Of a stretch of DNA of 64,000 bases, positions 24,808-35,224 are shown piece by piece. Origin of the DNA: Lytechinus variegatus. Taxonomy: Eukaryota > Echinodermata > Echinoidea > Temnopleuroida > Toxopneustidae. The notes beneath the pieces are model-generated. The model was given only the letters and a program-made list of their open reading frames with translations. It did not search any database and had not been told where the DNA came from. The position numbers and the translations under genes were made by a program. How positions within the stretch are numbered: the first letter of the stretch is position 1; each line of letters opens with the position of its first letter. The stretch lies in assembly GCF_018143015.1 (NCBI RefSeq), contig NC_054748.1:13630967-13694966 (forward strand), read 5' to 3'.

Positions 24808-25313
24808 TTTTGGCTACAAAAACTCAGCAAAACTGACGAGATAATAGTAGTAGTATAAAAGCGATTCTCAACGTGTGTCTGTATTCTACGGCGTTCACCT
24901 AGCGAATGTTTTCACCGCGCTAAAATGGCGGCGACCGTGGGAAACCGGAAGTGACGAAAAGTTGCGTCCCCCTATAGCCGATAGTGATGATTCCTCCTTA
25001 TTGTTGAACAGGTACTTCTTTTGTGAAATTTGTCCCCTCATTTTTTTTACATGTAAAAATGCATATTTGATATTTTTAATGTTAAAAAAGTGGGAACAAT
25101 GTTTATTTCAAAACATGTGAAATGCCCCAAAATAAGGGTCAGATTGCACCAGAGAGCGTCTAGAAACCCAGAGCTTCCAGGGTCCTAAGGCGGGCCCTGG
25201 ACCCCGGCCGCAAGGGTCGAGCGCTCCGCGCTCGAGATGTGCGCTACCCGCACATAATTTGGTGGCAGTTGCAAATCCTCCCTAATTCTGATTTCCAAAA
25301 GTTGGCATCTCTG

Positions 25314-25853
25314 CATTAGTGAAAACATGATAAAGCTTACTTTCCTGAACATCAGAGAACATTGAAGTGTTACACAAAACTTGAAAATATGATTTTACAT
25401 TTGAAAACTCAGCATCAATAACAGATTTTTGAAGGTCACGTTGAAACATTGTTTTTTGTTTAATTCCAGTTTGATCTTCCAGATTTTTAATTAATTTAGC
25501 TTGACACTGTAATGTTGCACTTATTTTTTCTACATGTTGTGGCAAATGTTGTGAAAATGCAGTCTTGCAATCTTTATTAATAAGCATCTCGTGAGCCTCA
25601 TCTAAAGCAACCTGAGAATATTCATTTCCAGTGAGGCTTGAAACAAAAGCACCTTGTTCAAAATGTTCCAAGATGTATTTAGGTAAGGAATGTAATTGAC
25701 GGAAATGAAAAGGAATCAAGTATGAATAATTTTGCCTATCAAATGCAGTGAAAAGTGGTACCATTGATAGTGCTGACAGTCTTAAATTCCAATTACCTGT
25801 ACGGATGGCAAACCACAGACTTGTATAGATTGATATCTGACAAAGTCTCGTTT
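25314..25853 (-). pseudogene. Core segment of the giant element protein (GNWNLRL / AFDRQNY)
   Basis: The frame continues from the previous segment across the Helentron-like insertion: TSLWFAIRTGNWNLRLSALS, FTAFDRQNYSYLIPFHF, FEQGAFVSSL, ALDEAHEMLINKDCKTAFSQ, then a helical stretch ending KLYHVFTNA at the next insertion. The W..RTGNW.LR..AL...F.AFDR.NY pattern is seen in large multi-copy invertebrate transposon-like proteins. I do not know a named family. A carboxylate-based active site is possible but not demonstrated. Confidence 0.6.
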
Positions 25854-26963
25854 TTGTCTCACCTGCGAAGCAAAGTGAGACTATAGGCGCCGCTTTTCCG
25901 ACGGCGACGGCGGCGGCGGCGGCGTCAACATCAAATCTTAACCTGAGGTTAAGTTTTTGAAATGACATCATAACTTAGAAAGTATATGGACCTAGTTCAT
26001 GAAACTTGGCCATAAGGTTAATCAAGTATTACTGAACATCCTATTAGAGTTTCATGTCACATGACCAAGGTCAAAGGTCATTTAGGGTCAATGAACTTAG
26101 ACCATGTTGGAGGAATCAACATCGAAATCTTAACCTGTGGTTAAGTTTTTGAAATGTCATCATAACTTAGAAAATATATGGACCTAGTTCATGAAACTTG
26201 GACATAAGGTTAATCAAGTATCACTGAACATCCTGCATGAGTTTCACGTCACATGACCAAGGTCAAAGGTCATTTAGGGTCAATGAACTTTGGCCGAATT
26301 GGAGATATCTGTTGAATTCCCATCATAACTTTGAAAGTTTATGGATCTGATTCATGAAACTTGGACATAATAGTAATCAAGCATCACTGAAAATTTTGTG
26401 CAAGTTTCAGGTCTCATGATTAAGGTCAAAGGTCATTAGGGTCAATGAACTTTGGCCGAATCGGGGGTATCTGTTGAATTACCATCATAACTTTGGAAGT
26501 TTATTGGGCTAGTTCATTAAACTTGGACATTAGAGTAATCAAGTATCACTGAACATCCTGTGCACATTTCAGGTCACATGACCAAGGTCAAAGGTCAATG
26601 AACTTTGGCCGAATTGGGTGTATCTGTTGAATTACCATCATAACTTTGAAAGTTTATGGATCTGATTCATGAAACTTGTACATAAGAGTAATCAAGTATC
26701 ACTGAATATCTTGTTTGAGTTTCAGGTCACATGATCATGGTCAAAGGTCATGTAAGGTCAATGAACTTTGGCCATGTTGGGGATTTTTGGTGAATAACCA
26801 TCATATCTCTGTAAGTTTATTGGTCTAGTTCATAAAAAGTGGACATAAGAGTAACCATGTATCACTGAACATCTTGTGCGAGTTAGAGTAGTATTCAAAG
26901 TCAGCACTGCTGCTATATTGAACCGCGTGATGCAGGTGAGACGGCCAGAGGCATTCCACTTGT
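25854..26963 (+). mobile_element. Helentron-like element with tandem DR1 repeats, copy 2 (complete)
   Basis: It starts TTGTCTCACCTGCGAAGCAA, followed by AGTGAGACTATAGGCGCCGC and a GGC/GCG tract. Five units follow, and it ends GCAGGTGAGACGGCCAGAGG, CATTCCACTTGT. The subterminal GTCTCACCTGC / GCAGGTGAGAC pair is inverted. No target duplication is seen: removing exactly this segment joins CATG to AAACGAGAC and keeps the giant protein in frame. Zero duplication, subterminal inverted repeats and a tandem-repeat core fit non-autonomous Helentron/DINE-like elements (inference). Confidence 0.75.
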
Positions 26964-27688
26964 CATGCCAATGGACAGCTGACGGTTTAGGCTGTTGTGC
27001 CATGATAGACGTACCATGCCAACTCCTTGATTTATCAACAGTAACAGCAGCATAGGGATTCAGTACATCTATATTATCAAGAGAAACGTATGTCACTGCA
27101 CATGGGTTTAAATGTGTAAGAGGTCCACTATCAATACACCTATCATGCACTACTTGTAAAAATCTGTCAAGAGTACTCTCAGAACATGCAAAACCAACAT
27201 GATTTAAAATTTTAAGAAACTTTGAGGAATGGGACAGTTTTTGACACAATTGGCAATTGTAATATGAAGGGGGTAATAATTCTCATCATTCATAATAAAC
27301 TGCAAAAGGAATAAACATGCTATTCTGCGCTGCTTTCTTTTTACACCTGCTTGGGTGTCTTCTGATGGAAAGTGTATGAATTCAGAGTCTATCTGAATGG
27401 AAGAGTGATGGAAATATAGCATTTCTTCTACAGTTGCTGTAATAATACAAACTAGATTCCACACAAAGGGATGACAGTTTGAGACTGCAGACTCGAAATT
27501 GAAATTTCTAACAGCTAAAGGATCACCTATATATTCTGAAGTGAGGTCTTTTGCCTGTTTGCGGATAACATCATTTCCATGATTTACAACATTCCGAAAC
27601 TGCATGTTTAATTCTGAGGTTGAACTGAATTCTGTGGAAAAGGATGGCGTGTCATGGATATCATGTGTTCTCTCTTTAATATTTTGCA
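26964..27688 (-). pseudogene. Middle segment of the giant element protein
   Basis: The frame from 27689 runs MQNIKERTHDIHDTPS ... ESAVSNCHPFVWNLVC ... KRKQRRIACLFLLQFIMN. It shifts near 27235 to KLSHSSKFLKILNHVGFACSE and SLDNIDVLNPYAAVTVDKSR, SWHGTSIMAQQPKPSAVHWH. The DNIDVLNPY and RSWHGTS phrases look conserved-motif-like, but I cannot name the domain. It ends exactly where the Helentron-like insertion at 25854-26963 begins. Confidence 0.6.
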
Positions 27689-28647
27689 TTAATCTAAGTT
27701 TTGAAAAAGATATATGCCATGAACATATAATATAAATGTGCCCCTTCTTCGTGCATCTCTGTGCACGATCAAAAGCTCTCCAAACTGATGTAAAACTTTA
27801 CCCTTAACGAAAATTGGACTTTTACTAACTCTGTCACACTGCTGTGCATCATAGCATTTCTTTGTTACAAGATCAGAAAAATATTCATATACAGTGATAT
27901 TAATAAGAAACAATTATCTTCCTGAATTAGTCTACATATGATCAAATATGTGTCATTAAGAATTTTGAGTAACAACCCTTCATCTGAATCAGAATCATAC
28001 TCACATTTCTTGAAATAACTTTCCAGACTCCTTATAGAAAAATTACTTGATTCACTTTTCTTAACGCGATACATGTACATGTAGCATGGTCTACAGATAA
28101 TATGATCCAGAGTTCTGGTAAAATCTTCATTTATATTGCATAATCTTTTCAAATCACTTTCAGGAATATCTTTACATGTATATGTTTTATCATTCAAAGT
28201 CAGTATTGTTTCACAGACAGAACATAAACTATGCTTTCTTGCATTCTCAAAATGTGATAATTCAGATCTATGCTTCATGCATAAAGGGATGGCTGGTGGA
28301 AGTGTACTACATTCTACAGAAAAGGCAGAATTGAATGCTTCTACTGTACACTGACAATCTCTAAATGATTTTTCATTACATTGGTCATAATGAAATAAAA
28401 AACAACAGCTTCTTTCTTTTTTACGGGTTTTTTCTGGTGTATAATCTTGATTTTTCAATTTTTTAACATACTTTTTCCCGCAACCACTACAAATACAGTC
28501 CGTCATTAAAATATCGGCATTATGTTGTTTAATGATAGACAAAAGAGCATCAGACTTCATCTTACATAGATGATAAAACTGAGTAGACGTCTTTTTGCAA
28601 AGAACGCAAGGGCCACACGAGACTTTCTGGCAGGGAGGTAGCTTGTC
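27689..28647 (-). pseudogene. Cysteine-cluster segment of the giant element protein
   Basis: Starting at a likely acceptor (GTGAAG|GACAAG), the frame gives LPPCQKVSCGPCVLCKK, then FYHLCKMKSD, then CICSGCGKKYVKKL. Further pairs follow (SFRDCQC, SLCSVCETIL, DHIICRPCYMY), suggesting several zinc-binding knuckles. An acidic patch (EYDSDSDEG) follows. Near 27905 the frame shifts by one base and continues as ITVYEYFSDLVTKKCYDAQQ. A second slip occurs near 27690. Function unknown; nucleic-acid or protein binding by zinc clusters is an inference. Confidence 0.65.
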
Positions 28648-29090
28648 CTTCACCCCAACGGTAAGAATCCTTTATGGTCTTGAGATGATAAAGCAGCTGT
28701 GAAACAACATTCCATTACCTGTAATACATGGACATGAAGAGCGACATAAATTGTAAAGCTGTGAAATAATGCTAGATCTTGCAGTTTCATGACTTTGCCT
28801 CATAAAGATGGTGGGAGGAGAGAAAAAAGGATTGATTTCACATCTCCCATTACCATACATGTATCAAACACAGACTACATATAGGGCACTTATAAATTGG
28901 TGAGAGTCAACAATAACTACATTCTTTATTAACGTGTAAATGATCGCAATCTAGAATACAGAATACCATTAGCATAAATAGCACATGTAGTTTCATTAAT
29001 GGGACTGACTTCAAAGGGGAATGTATGAATGTGAAAATTATTATTATTCTAAATTATTTAATTGAATTGAAAATACATGTATCAACTTAC

Positions 29091-29363
29091 TTGTTTTACT
29101 CGATTCAAATCATCGGGAGGATGATCAGTTGGTGGAGGTGGATGATCGGTTGGTGGAGGTGGATGATCGCTTGGTAGAGGTGGATGATCGGTTGGTAGAG
29201 GTGGATGATCGGTTGGTGGAGGTGGATGATCAGTTGGCGGAGGTGGATGATCAGTTGGTGGAGGTGGATGATCGGTTGGTGGAGGTGATGGTCCTTTGGT
29301 TCCTATTTCCATTTCAACTTGAAGGTGATTGGTTGGATGCGTGATCTATATACATCTTTGTGC
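29091..29363 (-). repeat. Exon of PTDHPPP heptad repeats (copy B, duplicated)
   Basis: It has the same exon structure as 30301-30762 (matching acceptor TTTTACAG|GCACAAAG, donor AAACAA|GTAAGT) but only about 8 units; 91 codons, same phase. Flanking intron sequence is duplicated too: about 28805-29530 matches about 30035-30880. The exon pair therefore arose by a roughly 1.2-kb tandem duplication followed by repeat-number change. Confidence 0.75.
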
Positions 29364-29593
29364 CTGTAAAATAGTAAATGAAAGTGACATGATCAAACTA
29401 CATGTATACATGTACATGGATATATATGACAGTGCCTGTTGACAGGTGAAGTTTATCTGAATGAAAAAATTTATATACAGTGTAGTGTGTTTCATGCCTA
29501 TAATATAAATGTAGTCATGCTTTCCAGGGTCAAAACAAATTGTTGCAATATAGACACCGACTAGAGATTAGATGTAAACTGGACCATGAAGAC

Positions 29594-30016
29594 AGATTAA
29601 CGTATCATCACGTGGCTACCAAGTCTCACGCATTGTGCGTGAGACTCACGCATTCAGGGTCCGTCTCACGATCTCACGCATGGCACCCATTTTTCTCACG
29701 CATCGGGACCCAACAGAAAAAAAGAGAAAAAGTAGCATTATTCGCTAGATTATACGACTGGCCGACCGCCTACGCGTCTAGCCCGGCACACGAGACGAAT
29801 CGAGAGTGCAGTCAGCGCACGTGATACGATGAATCGCGTGCGTGCATCGCATGGTTTTGTAGTAAAAAACTATGGATCGATATCATGATGAAGCCCATAT
29901 CTCATGCGCGCGCGCCTTTTCGCAACGTACGAGTGTAAGTACTGGCCGCGCGCGCGCAGAGACGCCGAGTCATGAAAATCTCACGCATAAAATTTTTTTG
30001 AACTTGGCATCTCTGT
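29594..30016. mobile_element. Inserted element between the duplicated segments (CTCACGCAT-rich)
   Basis: The direct repeat TGAAGACA flanks this segment (29587-29594 and about 30016-30023). The neighbouring duplicated sequence lacks the segment. The right end is ACTTGGCATCTCTG, similar to the YqaJ-transposon terminus GTTGGCATCTCTG; the left end is diverged. The interior repeats TCTCACGCAT and has no gene. A 6-8 bp target duplication fits several superfamilies, including hAT. Confidence 0.5.
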
Positions 30017-30300
30017 GAAGACACATCATGTTTTGCTAGTGGGAGGAGAGAAAAAAATGATTGATTTCACATCTGCCATTACCATATTCAAATACAGACT
30101 ACATATAGGGCACTAAAAGTGGTGAGAGTGACACACACAATAACTACTTTTTTATTAACATGTACATGTAGTTTCATTCATGGAATTTACTTCAAAGGGG
30201 GAATGTATGAATGTGAAAATTATTTATTATTCTAAATTATTTTAAAAACAATTTTAGAAAATGTATTATTATTCAATTCAAAATACATGTATCAACTTAC

Positions 30301-30762
30301 TTCATTTACTATATTCAAATCATTGGGAGGATGATCGGTTGGTGGAGGTGGATGATCAGTTGGTGGAGGTGGATGATCAGTTGGTGGAGGTGGAAGATCG
30401 GTTGGTGGAGTTGGATGATCAGTTGGTAGAGGTGGATGATCAGTTGGTGGAGGTGGAAGATCGGTTGGTGGAGTTGGATGATCAGTTGGTAGAGGTGGAT
30501 GATCAGTTGGTGGAGGTGGATGATCGGTTGGTGGAGGTGGATGATCAGTTGGTGGAGGTGGATGATCAGTTGGTGGAGGTGGATGATCAGTTGGTGGAGG
30601 TGGATGATCGGTTGGTGGAGGTGGATGATCAGTTGGTGGAGGTGGATGATCAGTTGGTGGAGGTGGATGATCATTTGGTGGAGGTGATGGTCCTTTGGTT
30701 CCTATTTCCATTTCAACTTGAAGGTGATTGGTTGGCGGAATGATCTGTATACATCTTTGTGC
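30301..30762 (-). repeat. Exon of PTDHPPP heptad repeats (copy A)
   Basis: A 21-bp unit (GGTGGATGATCAGTTGGTGGA on the plus strand) repeats about 17 times. On the minus strand the frame is AQRCIQIIPPTNHLQVEMEI, then the TDHPPPP repeat. It has a clean acceptor (TTTACAG|GCACAAAG) and donor (AATGAA|GTAAGT) and a length of 154 codons. The plus strand is also open (VEVDDQL repeats) only because the repeat unit is a multiple of three. A few units carry variants (TDLPPPP, TDHPTPP). Confidence 0.75.
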
Positions 30763-30907
30763 CTGTAAATAGTAAATGAAAGAGACATGATCAAACTACA
30801 TGTATACATCGATACATAATAGTGCCTGTTAAAAGGTGAAGTTTATCTGGATGCCAAAAATTTATATACAGTGTGTCATGCATGTAGGGGGAAAAACATT
30901 GGTTTTA

Positions 30908-31685
30908 TTGTCTCACCTGCGAAGCAAAGTGAGACTATAGGCACCGCTTTTCCGACGGCTGCGGCGTCAACATCAAATCTTAACCTGAGGTTAAGTTTTT
31001 GAAATGATGTCATAACTAAAGTATATGGACCTAGTTAATAAAACTTGGCCATAAGGTTAATCAAGTATTACTGAACATCCTAGTAGAGTTTCATGTCACA
31101 TGACCAAGGTCAAAGGTCATTTAGGGTCAATGAACTTAGACCATGTTGGAGGAATCAACATCGAAATCTTAACCTGAGGTTAAGTTTTTGAAATGTCATC
31201 ATAACTTAGAAAATATATGGACCTAGTTCATGAAACTTGGACATAAGAGTAATCAAGTATCACTGAACATCCTGTGTGCGTTTCAGGTCACATACCAAGG
31301 TCAAAGGTCATTTAGGGTCAATGAACTTTGGCCGAATTGGGTATATCTGTTGAATTACCATCCTAACTTTGAAAGTTTATGGATCTGATTCATGAAACTT
31401 GTACATAAGAGTAATCAAGTATCACTGAACATCCTGTTCGAGTTTCAGGTCACATGATCAAGGTCAAAGGTCATGTAAGGTCAATGAACTTTGGCCATGT
31501 TGGGGTTTTTGTTGAATAACCATGATATCTCTGTAAGTTTATTGGTCTAGTTCATAAAAAGTGGACATAAGAGTAACCATGTATCACTGAACATCTTGTG
31601 CGAGTTAGAGTAGTATTCAAAGTCAGCACTGCTGCTATATTGAACCGCGTGATGCAGGTGAGACGGCCAGAGGCATTCCACTTGT
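30908..31685 (+). mobile_element. Helentron-like element with tandem DR1 repeats, copy 3
   Basis: It has the same ends as copy 2 (TTGTCTCACCTGCGAAGC and CATTCCACTTGT) with fewer internal units. It lies in non-coding sequence between the SGNH exon and the PTDHPPP exon. Confidence 0.8.
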
Positions 31686-32065
31686 TAAGATCTGTGAGTG
31701 TAAACTTCCCGTTTACAGCTCTTCAGCTCTTCAGCTGGAAGTAAATAAATGTACAATTTGTACATACGTGTATACATGTAAAGCATACATTGTGCAGTGT
31801 ACATGTATTACCAAGGAAAACAAAGTACGCCTTCATCTGTCAACTAAATAATATACATGTAGTCATGCTTTCGAGGTTCACGAAATAAATCCTTGGAAGT
31901 TTATTACTGATTAGAGATCAATTGTAAACTGGACCATAAATACACATGTTTTGCGAGTAAAGTCAACCATTAATCCAGTTTTTTTTTTGTTCCTTGTTAA
32001 ATCTGTCAACCTGTCTTTGAGATATTTCTTTAGTAAATTTATAACCCAATTGTTCGAAAACATAC
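31686..32065. other. Intron-like AT-rich spacer
   Basis: It lies between the SGNH exon donor and the Helentron-like copy 3. It shares TAAACTGGACCATAAATACA and CATGTTTTGC with 29575-30030, so part belongs to the same duplicated block. No exon is seen. Confidence 0.5.
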
Positions 32066-33051
32066 CTTTCTCCTTCGTCTCTTTCTGTATCCTCTTCAGT
32101 GCCCTCTTTCTTCTTTTTTTAGATGCGATGTAAGGAGTTGGTGGTGAGGGGAGTTGACATGACGACGATGATGGTAGATGACGATGAACATGGAAAGCAG
32201 TATTGTAGGGGATGAAAGTTGGCAGCTTTTCAGGGAGATGTTGGTTTGGGGGCAAGATGGGTGGCACAGGCTCCTTTGCAGGATATTTGGGGTATAGAAA
32301 CCCCTCAATGTCTTTGCATTTTGACTTTCGTTTAAGTCGTTTCCTTGGAACTTTCCTTTTTGAGCGCCGGGGTTTCTTATTTCCTGTTGTTTACTGTCAT
32401 TTTGTTGATTCTTTTTTTGTGGTCTCGGTGTATATAATTCTTTTAGTTCACATGGAATCAAAACACTTCTGATCCTTGTTTTCTTTTCCGACTGGCGTTT
32501 AAAATTCTCAATTAAAAAATAGTGAACACAAGAAGCAAAAATAAGTTTGCCTGGACTGTTCAAATGAAGTCCATCTGAATTAAATAATCCAATATCTAAA
32601 AGGTCACTGTTTGCATCAAACAAAGTACAGTCTGGAAGTGTTTGACACAATCTCAGAAGTTCAGCATTAAAAAAAATAGATGTATAATACAGATCATCAC
32701 AGTCAAAACGCGGTAAAATTGTAGAAAAGATTATAGATGATGAGCGAAATACCTCCTTGAGAGTATTGTACAAATAGATCAAATGTTTTCTCTCTCTCTC
32801 CCAAATAAGACTTTTAAGATTGTTTGTTCCTACGTGGATAAAAACATGCGATATATTATGATCATAAGTATTTTCATATATGTTCCTGATATCCTGTCTC
32901 AAACTTTTAATTGTTGTTCCAGGGAAACAAAAAACTTGTGCTGGATATTCATTCCCAAATGTCAATAAATTTGTATCCAAAAAACGAAGGATAGAGTCTC
33001 CAAAAAAAATAACACTGATGATCTTTTCCTGGCTTATATGATGACGAGCAG
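32066..33051 (-). pseudogene. SGNH/GDSL hydrolase domain exon
   Basis: After a pyrimidine-rich acceptor (TTTCAATTACAG) the frame shows FFGDSILRFL (block I GDS), PGTTIKSLRQD (block II Gly region), HVFIHVGTNNL (block III GTNN) and FNSDGLHLNSPGK (block V D..H). This is a full catalytic set of an SGNH esterase/lipase fold. Such domains occur in several invertebrate mobile-element proteins. Near 32400 the frame slips. The lower frame (KKPRRSKRKVPRKRLKRKSK, then proline-rich, then KKRRKRALKRIQKETK) looks like the true continuation and ends at a donor at 32065/32066. The exon-end phase does not match the next exon seen, so an exon is missing or changed. The start codon is not visible. Confidence 0.75.
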
Positions 33052-33099
33052 CTGTAATTGAAAGAAAGATCAGGCAAGGTGTTTTGTAATTGCACACTC

Positions 33100-34390
33100 A
33101 AAAAGAATGTATATTGTTTAATTTGTAATGTTAAAGAAGAATCATGACCACATCTGCATGGATAGAAAAAAGAAGCATGCAGCAGCCAGCAGATGAAGTT
33201 TATATTTAGGATTTAGAATTCTAATTTGTCTAAATTAAAGTAATTAGCATCATTTAAACATTTTATTTTTATCCAATTCATTGTAGAGGTCTAGAGATCT
33301 ATATGGGTAATCCTGGGTTGTAGGGGCCTAAAATTATTTGCACACATACATGATGTAGGCTTGACCAAAGAGACTTCTAAAAAACTTTACCAAACTCATC
33401 CCAGCAATCAGCATTTGACAACCAACCCCCCCCCCCTGCATCAAAATACATCTAGGCCTAACAAAGTTGGGCCCTACAGTAGGGCAGGACTATCCACACA
33501 TGAAACAGTCACAGATCTTGCTGCCTACGGAGAACGGGCTACGCTGGAAATGACTTGCACAATGACTTGGGATGAGTTTGGTGACTATTTTTGAGTGAAT
33601 GACTTTTAATTTTAGGCCCCTAGCTAATTTAAAAATATGCCTAACGTTAGATTAGATGATCGTAAAAAAAACTGACATGACTTTAGCTGACCCAGGTTTG
33701 TAGTTACTAAATTCAATGTTCAAATCTTCGACTTCGTTCACATTCGTTTCAAATAAATTCCAGTGCAAGTGCACTGAGACATTACACGGAAGTATATGAG
33801 TGGGGCACCACAACGAAGTGCAAAGAGGGGGAGCACTCGACTGTAGTCGACTGAATGGTCGCGCGGTTTTTACCATTTCGCGCCAGTTCACTCAATATTG
33901 ACCATCGCTTCCGGTAAAAAGGCGATTTTTACCTCAAATTCCAGAGCAAACTTCGCTATATTCCTATACAGGAACCTCAAAATAAACACTTTATTTTGTA
34001 TTTTTAGACATCGTAGACTTCGAATCTGTATCAAACTATTTTTTTTGTTGTTCGAACGGGTCAGGTCCACGGAAACAAAATTAAGTCGCCAAACTGGGGA
34101 CAAAAACTCTTTAAAATTTGATTTACGATTACGATACTGTATAAACGTATTTTTGATGAAATTGTACCAAAAATTGATATCGAAACGAAGATAATTTTCT
34201 GGAGACAAACTTACCCAAACATGGCTACTCCAAAACTGAGCATGCGCAAGAAATAGGCAATGACATCATCCCTTGCAATATCCCGAGAATTCTTTCCAAT
34301 TTCTCGATGGTAGTTGTCCTGCACTCGGCGATAGAGGGCCGCACGATAATGCAGGCATAAAATTCTCATTAGCGAGCGAGTAGCGGGCTG
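33100..34390. other. Spacer with unclassified repeat
   Basis: 33100-33900 has no convincing exon; an 80-codon minus frame starting MNWREMVKTARPF (33891) could be a 5' exon of the unit below but has no supporting motif. 33960-34390 shares phrases with 14435-15000 (GAACGGGTCAGGTCCACGG, GTAGCGGGCTGACTG). Confidence 0.45.
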
Positions 34391-34635
34391 ACTGTAAGCC
34401 TCTATTATAGACCCTGTATGGCAAGCCTGGGTTAGGTGACGTATGTCCTTGACCAACCCAAACGTCAAACAGGACTTCCTGAAGAGCTGTATGGGCCTTG
34501 GATCCAGGATCAAACCACTTTCTCACTTCGAACTCCTCTCCAGTGAACTCTCTTTGCGCACAGTTATGGTATTGATCACAGGAATTCCACTGATGGATAT
34601 TGCAGGTGTAATAGATGATGGACTGGATCATCTCA
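34391..34635 (-). pseudogene. Transposase-family fragment (C-terminal part)
   Basis: Minus-strand reading gives MIQSIIYYTCNIHQWNSCDQ, REFTGEEF, KWFDPGSKAHTALQEVLFD and, in another frame, VKDIRHLTQACHTGS. It is the downstream part of the same protein family as 35230-35770. It is frameshifted and truncated, and is separated from the rest by a Gag fragment. Confidence 0.7.
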
Positions 34636-34863
34636 TTTCAATATGGAACTTGAAGGTTTCGGAACCTTGTCCACTGCCGTTACGGTTGCAATGTCAGAAA
34701 TATGTTCTGTAGAAACTGATTGCGTTTCCAATAAACGGTCAGCTAATTCGGCTAAATCACATAGAGGCAGCGGGTCACCAGTCGATGCCAGGATTAATCT
34801 TATGTTAACCGGTAATTGCTGGAGGATTAACTGTTTTAGTATGCCCTTTTCTAGCTGTTCCAA
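34633..34863 (-). pseudogene. Ty3/gypsy-type Gag fragment
   Basis: The short frame has LILQQLPVNIRLILAS followed by LCDLAELADRLLE. This is the LP..+R..LA......LA.+AD++ pattern of Ty3-class retrotransposon Gag (capsid C-terminal part). There are no flanking LTRs, protease or reverse transcriptase. It is an isolated scrap, probably inserted together with or into the transposase relic. Confidence 0.6.
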
Positions 34864-35224
34864 TCGATTTGGTCATGTGCCAGACATCAAACTGGCGGAT
34901 GATATGTGGGTATACCTCACGAAGCATCTTCCGGATCCATGTTTCACAGTCAGAGTCCACGAACCAAACTGACTGCAGCCCTTCTGTTTTGACTTGTGAT
35001 AAGCTGTCTTCCTATAGATTTGGTCGTGTTACGGCGAGATGCGTCCGACTTTAACTCCGCCATGATCCTGATGAGATCAAGAAACGGGACTTCCTGACGA
35101 GCCGTATGGGCCTTGGAAACCAGGTTCAAACCACTTTCTCACTGCAATCTCCTCTCCAGTGAACTCTCTATGCACACAGTTATGGTATTGATCACAAGAA
35201 TTTCACTGATGGATATTGCAGATG

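Larger units (their letters stand above)
21138..25313. mobile_element. 4.18-kb DNA transposon carrying a YqaJ-nuclease gene
   Basis: The terminal inverted repeats are CAGAGATGCCAAC and GTTGGCATCTCTG. Next to the left end is a strong hairpin (CCCTCCCGAT...ATCGGGAGG). The only gene seen is the two-exon SWIM-YqaJ-PHD gene on the minus strand (22657-24807); I found no DDE-type transposase. The element inserted into the reading frame of the giant pseudogene. With ends CAGAG...CTCTG the flanks rejoin without duplication; with ends one base shorter there is a 2-bp GC duplication. The deleted sibling at 9001-10058 shares about 1.06 kb of terminal sequence. YqaJ-type proteins are, from memory, reported as accessory genes of ISL2EU transposons, so a lost or trans-acting transposase is possible. 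Confidence 0.85.
17637..33051 (-). pseudogene. Giant mobile-element coding unit, broken (SGNH ... CXC, acidic tail)
   Basis: Read right to left, the fragments line up as parts of one very large protein: SGNH hydrolase (32066-33051), PTDHPPP exons (30301-30762, 29091-29363), a cysteine cluster (about 27880-28647), middle regions (26964-27870, 25314-25853), core (20285-21137) and CXC plus acidic tail (17637-19322). The breaks coincide with inserted elements. For example, joining across 21138-25313 restores ...HVFTNA|SVTALP... in frame, and joining across 25854-26963 also keeps frame. There are also point lesions: frameshifts near 27905, 27690, 27235, 32400 and in the CXC region. I do not know the element's superfamily. 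Repeat structure, frameshifts and lack of homology to host genes argue for a dead transposon or transposon-derived gene. That all fragments form one unit is an inference from order and strand. Confidence 0.65.

Noticed and set aside
29129..30743. VEVDDQL-repeat protein on the plus strand
   Set aside because: The 21-bp unit leaves all frames open. The minus strand has matching splice sites in both copies and agrees with the orientation of neighbouring exons.
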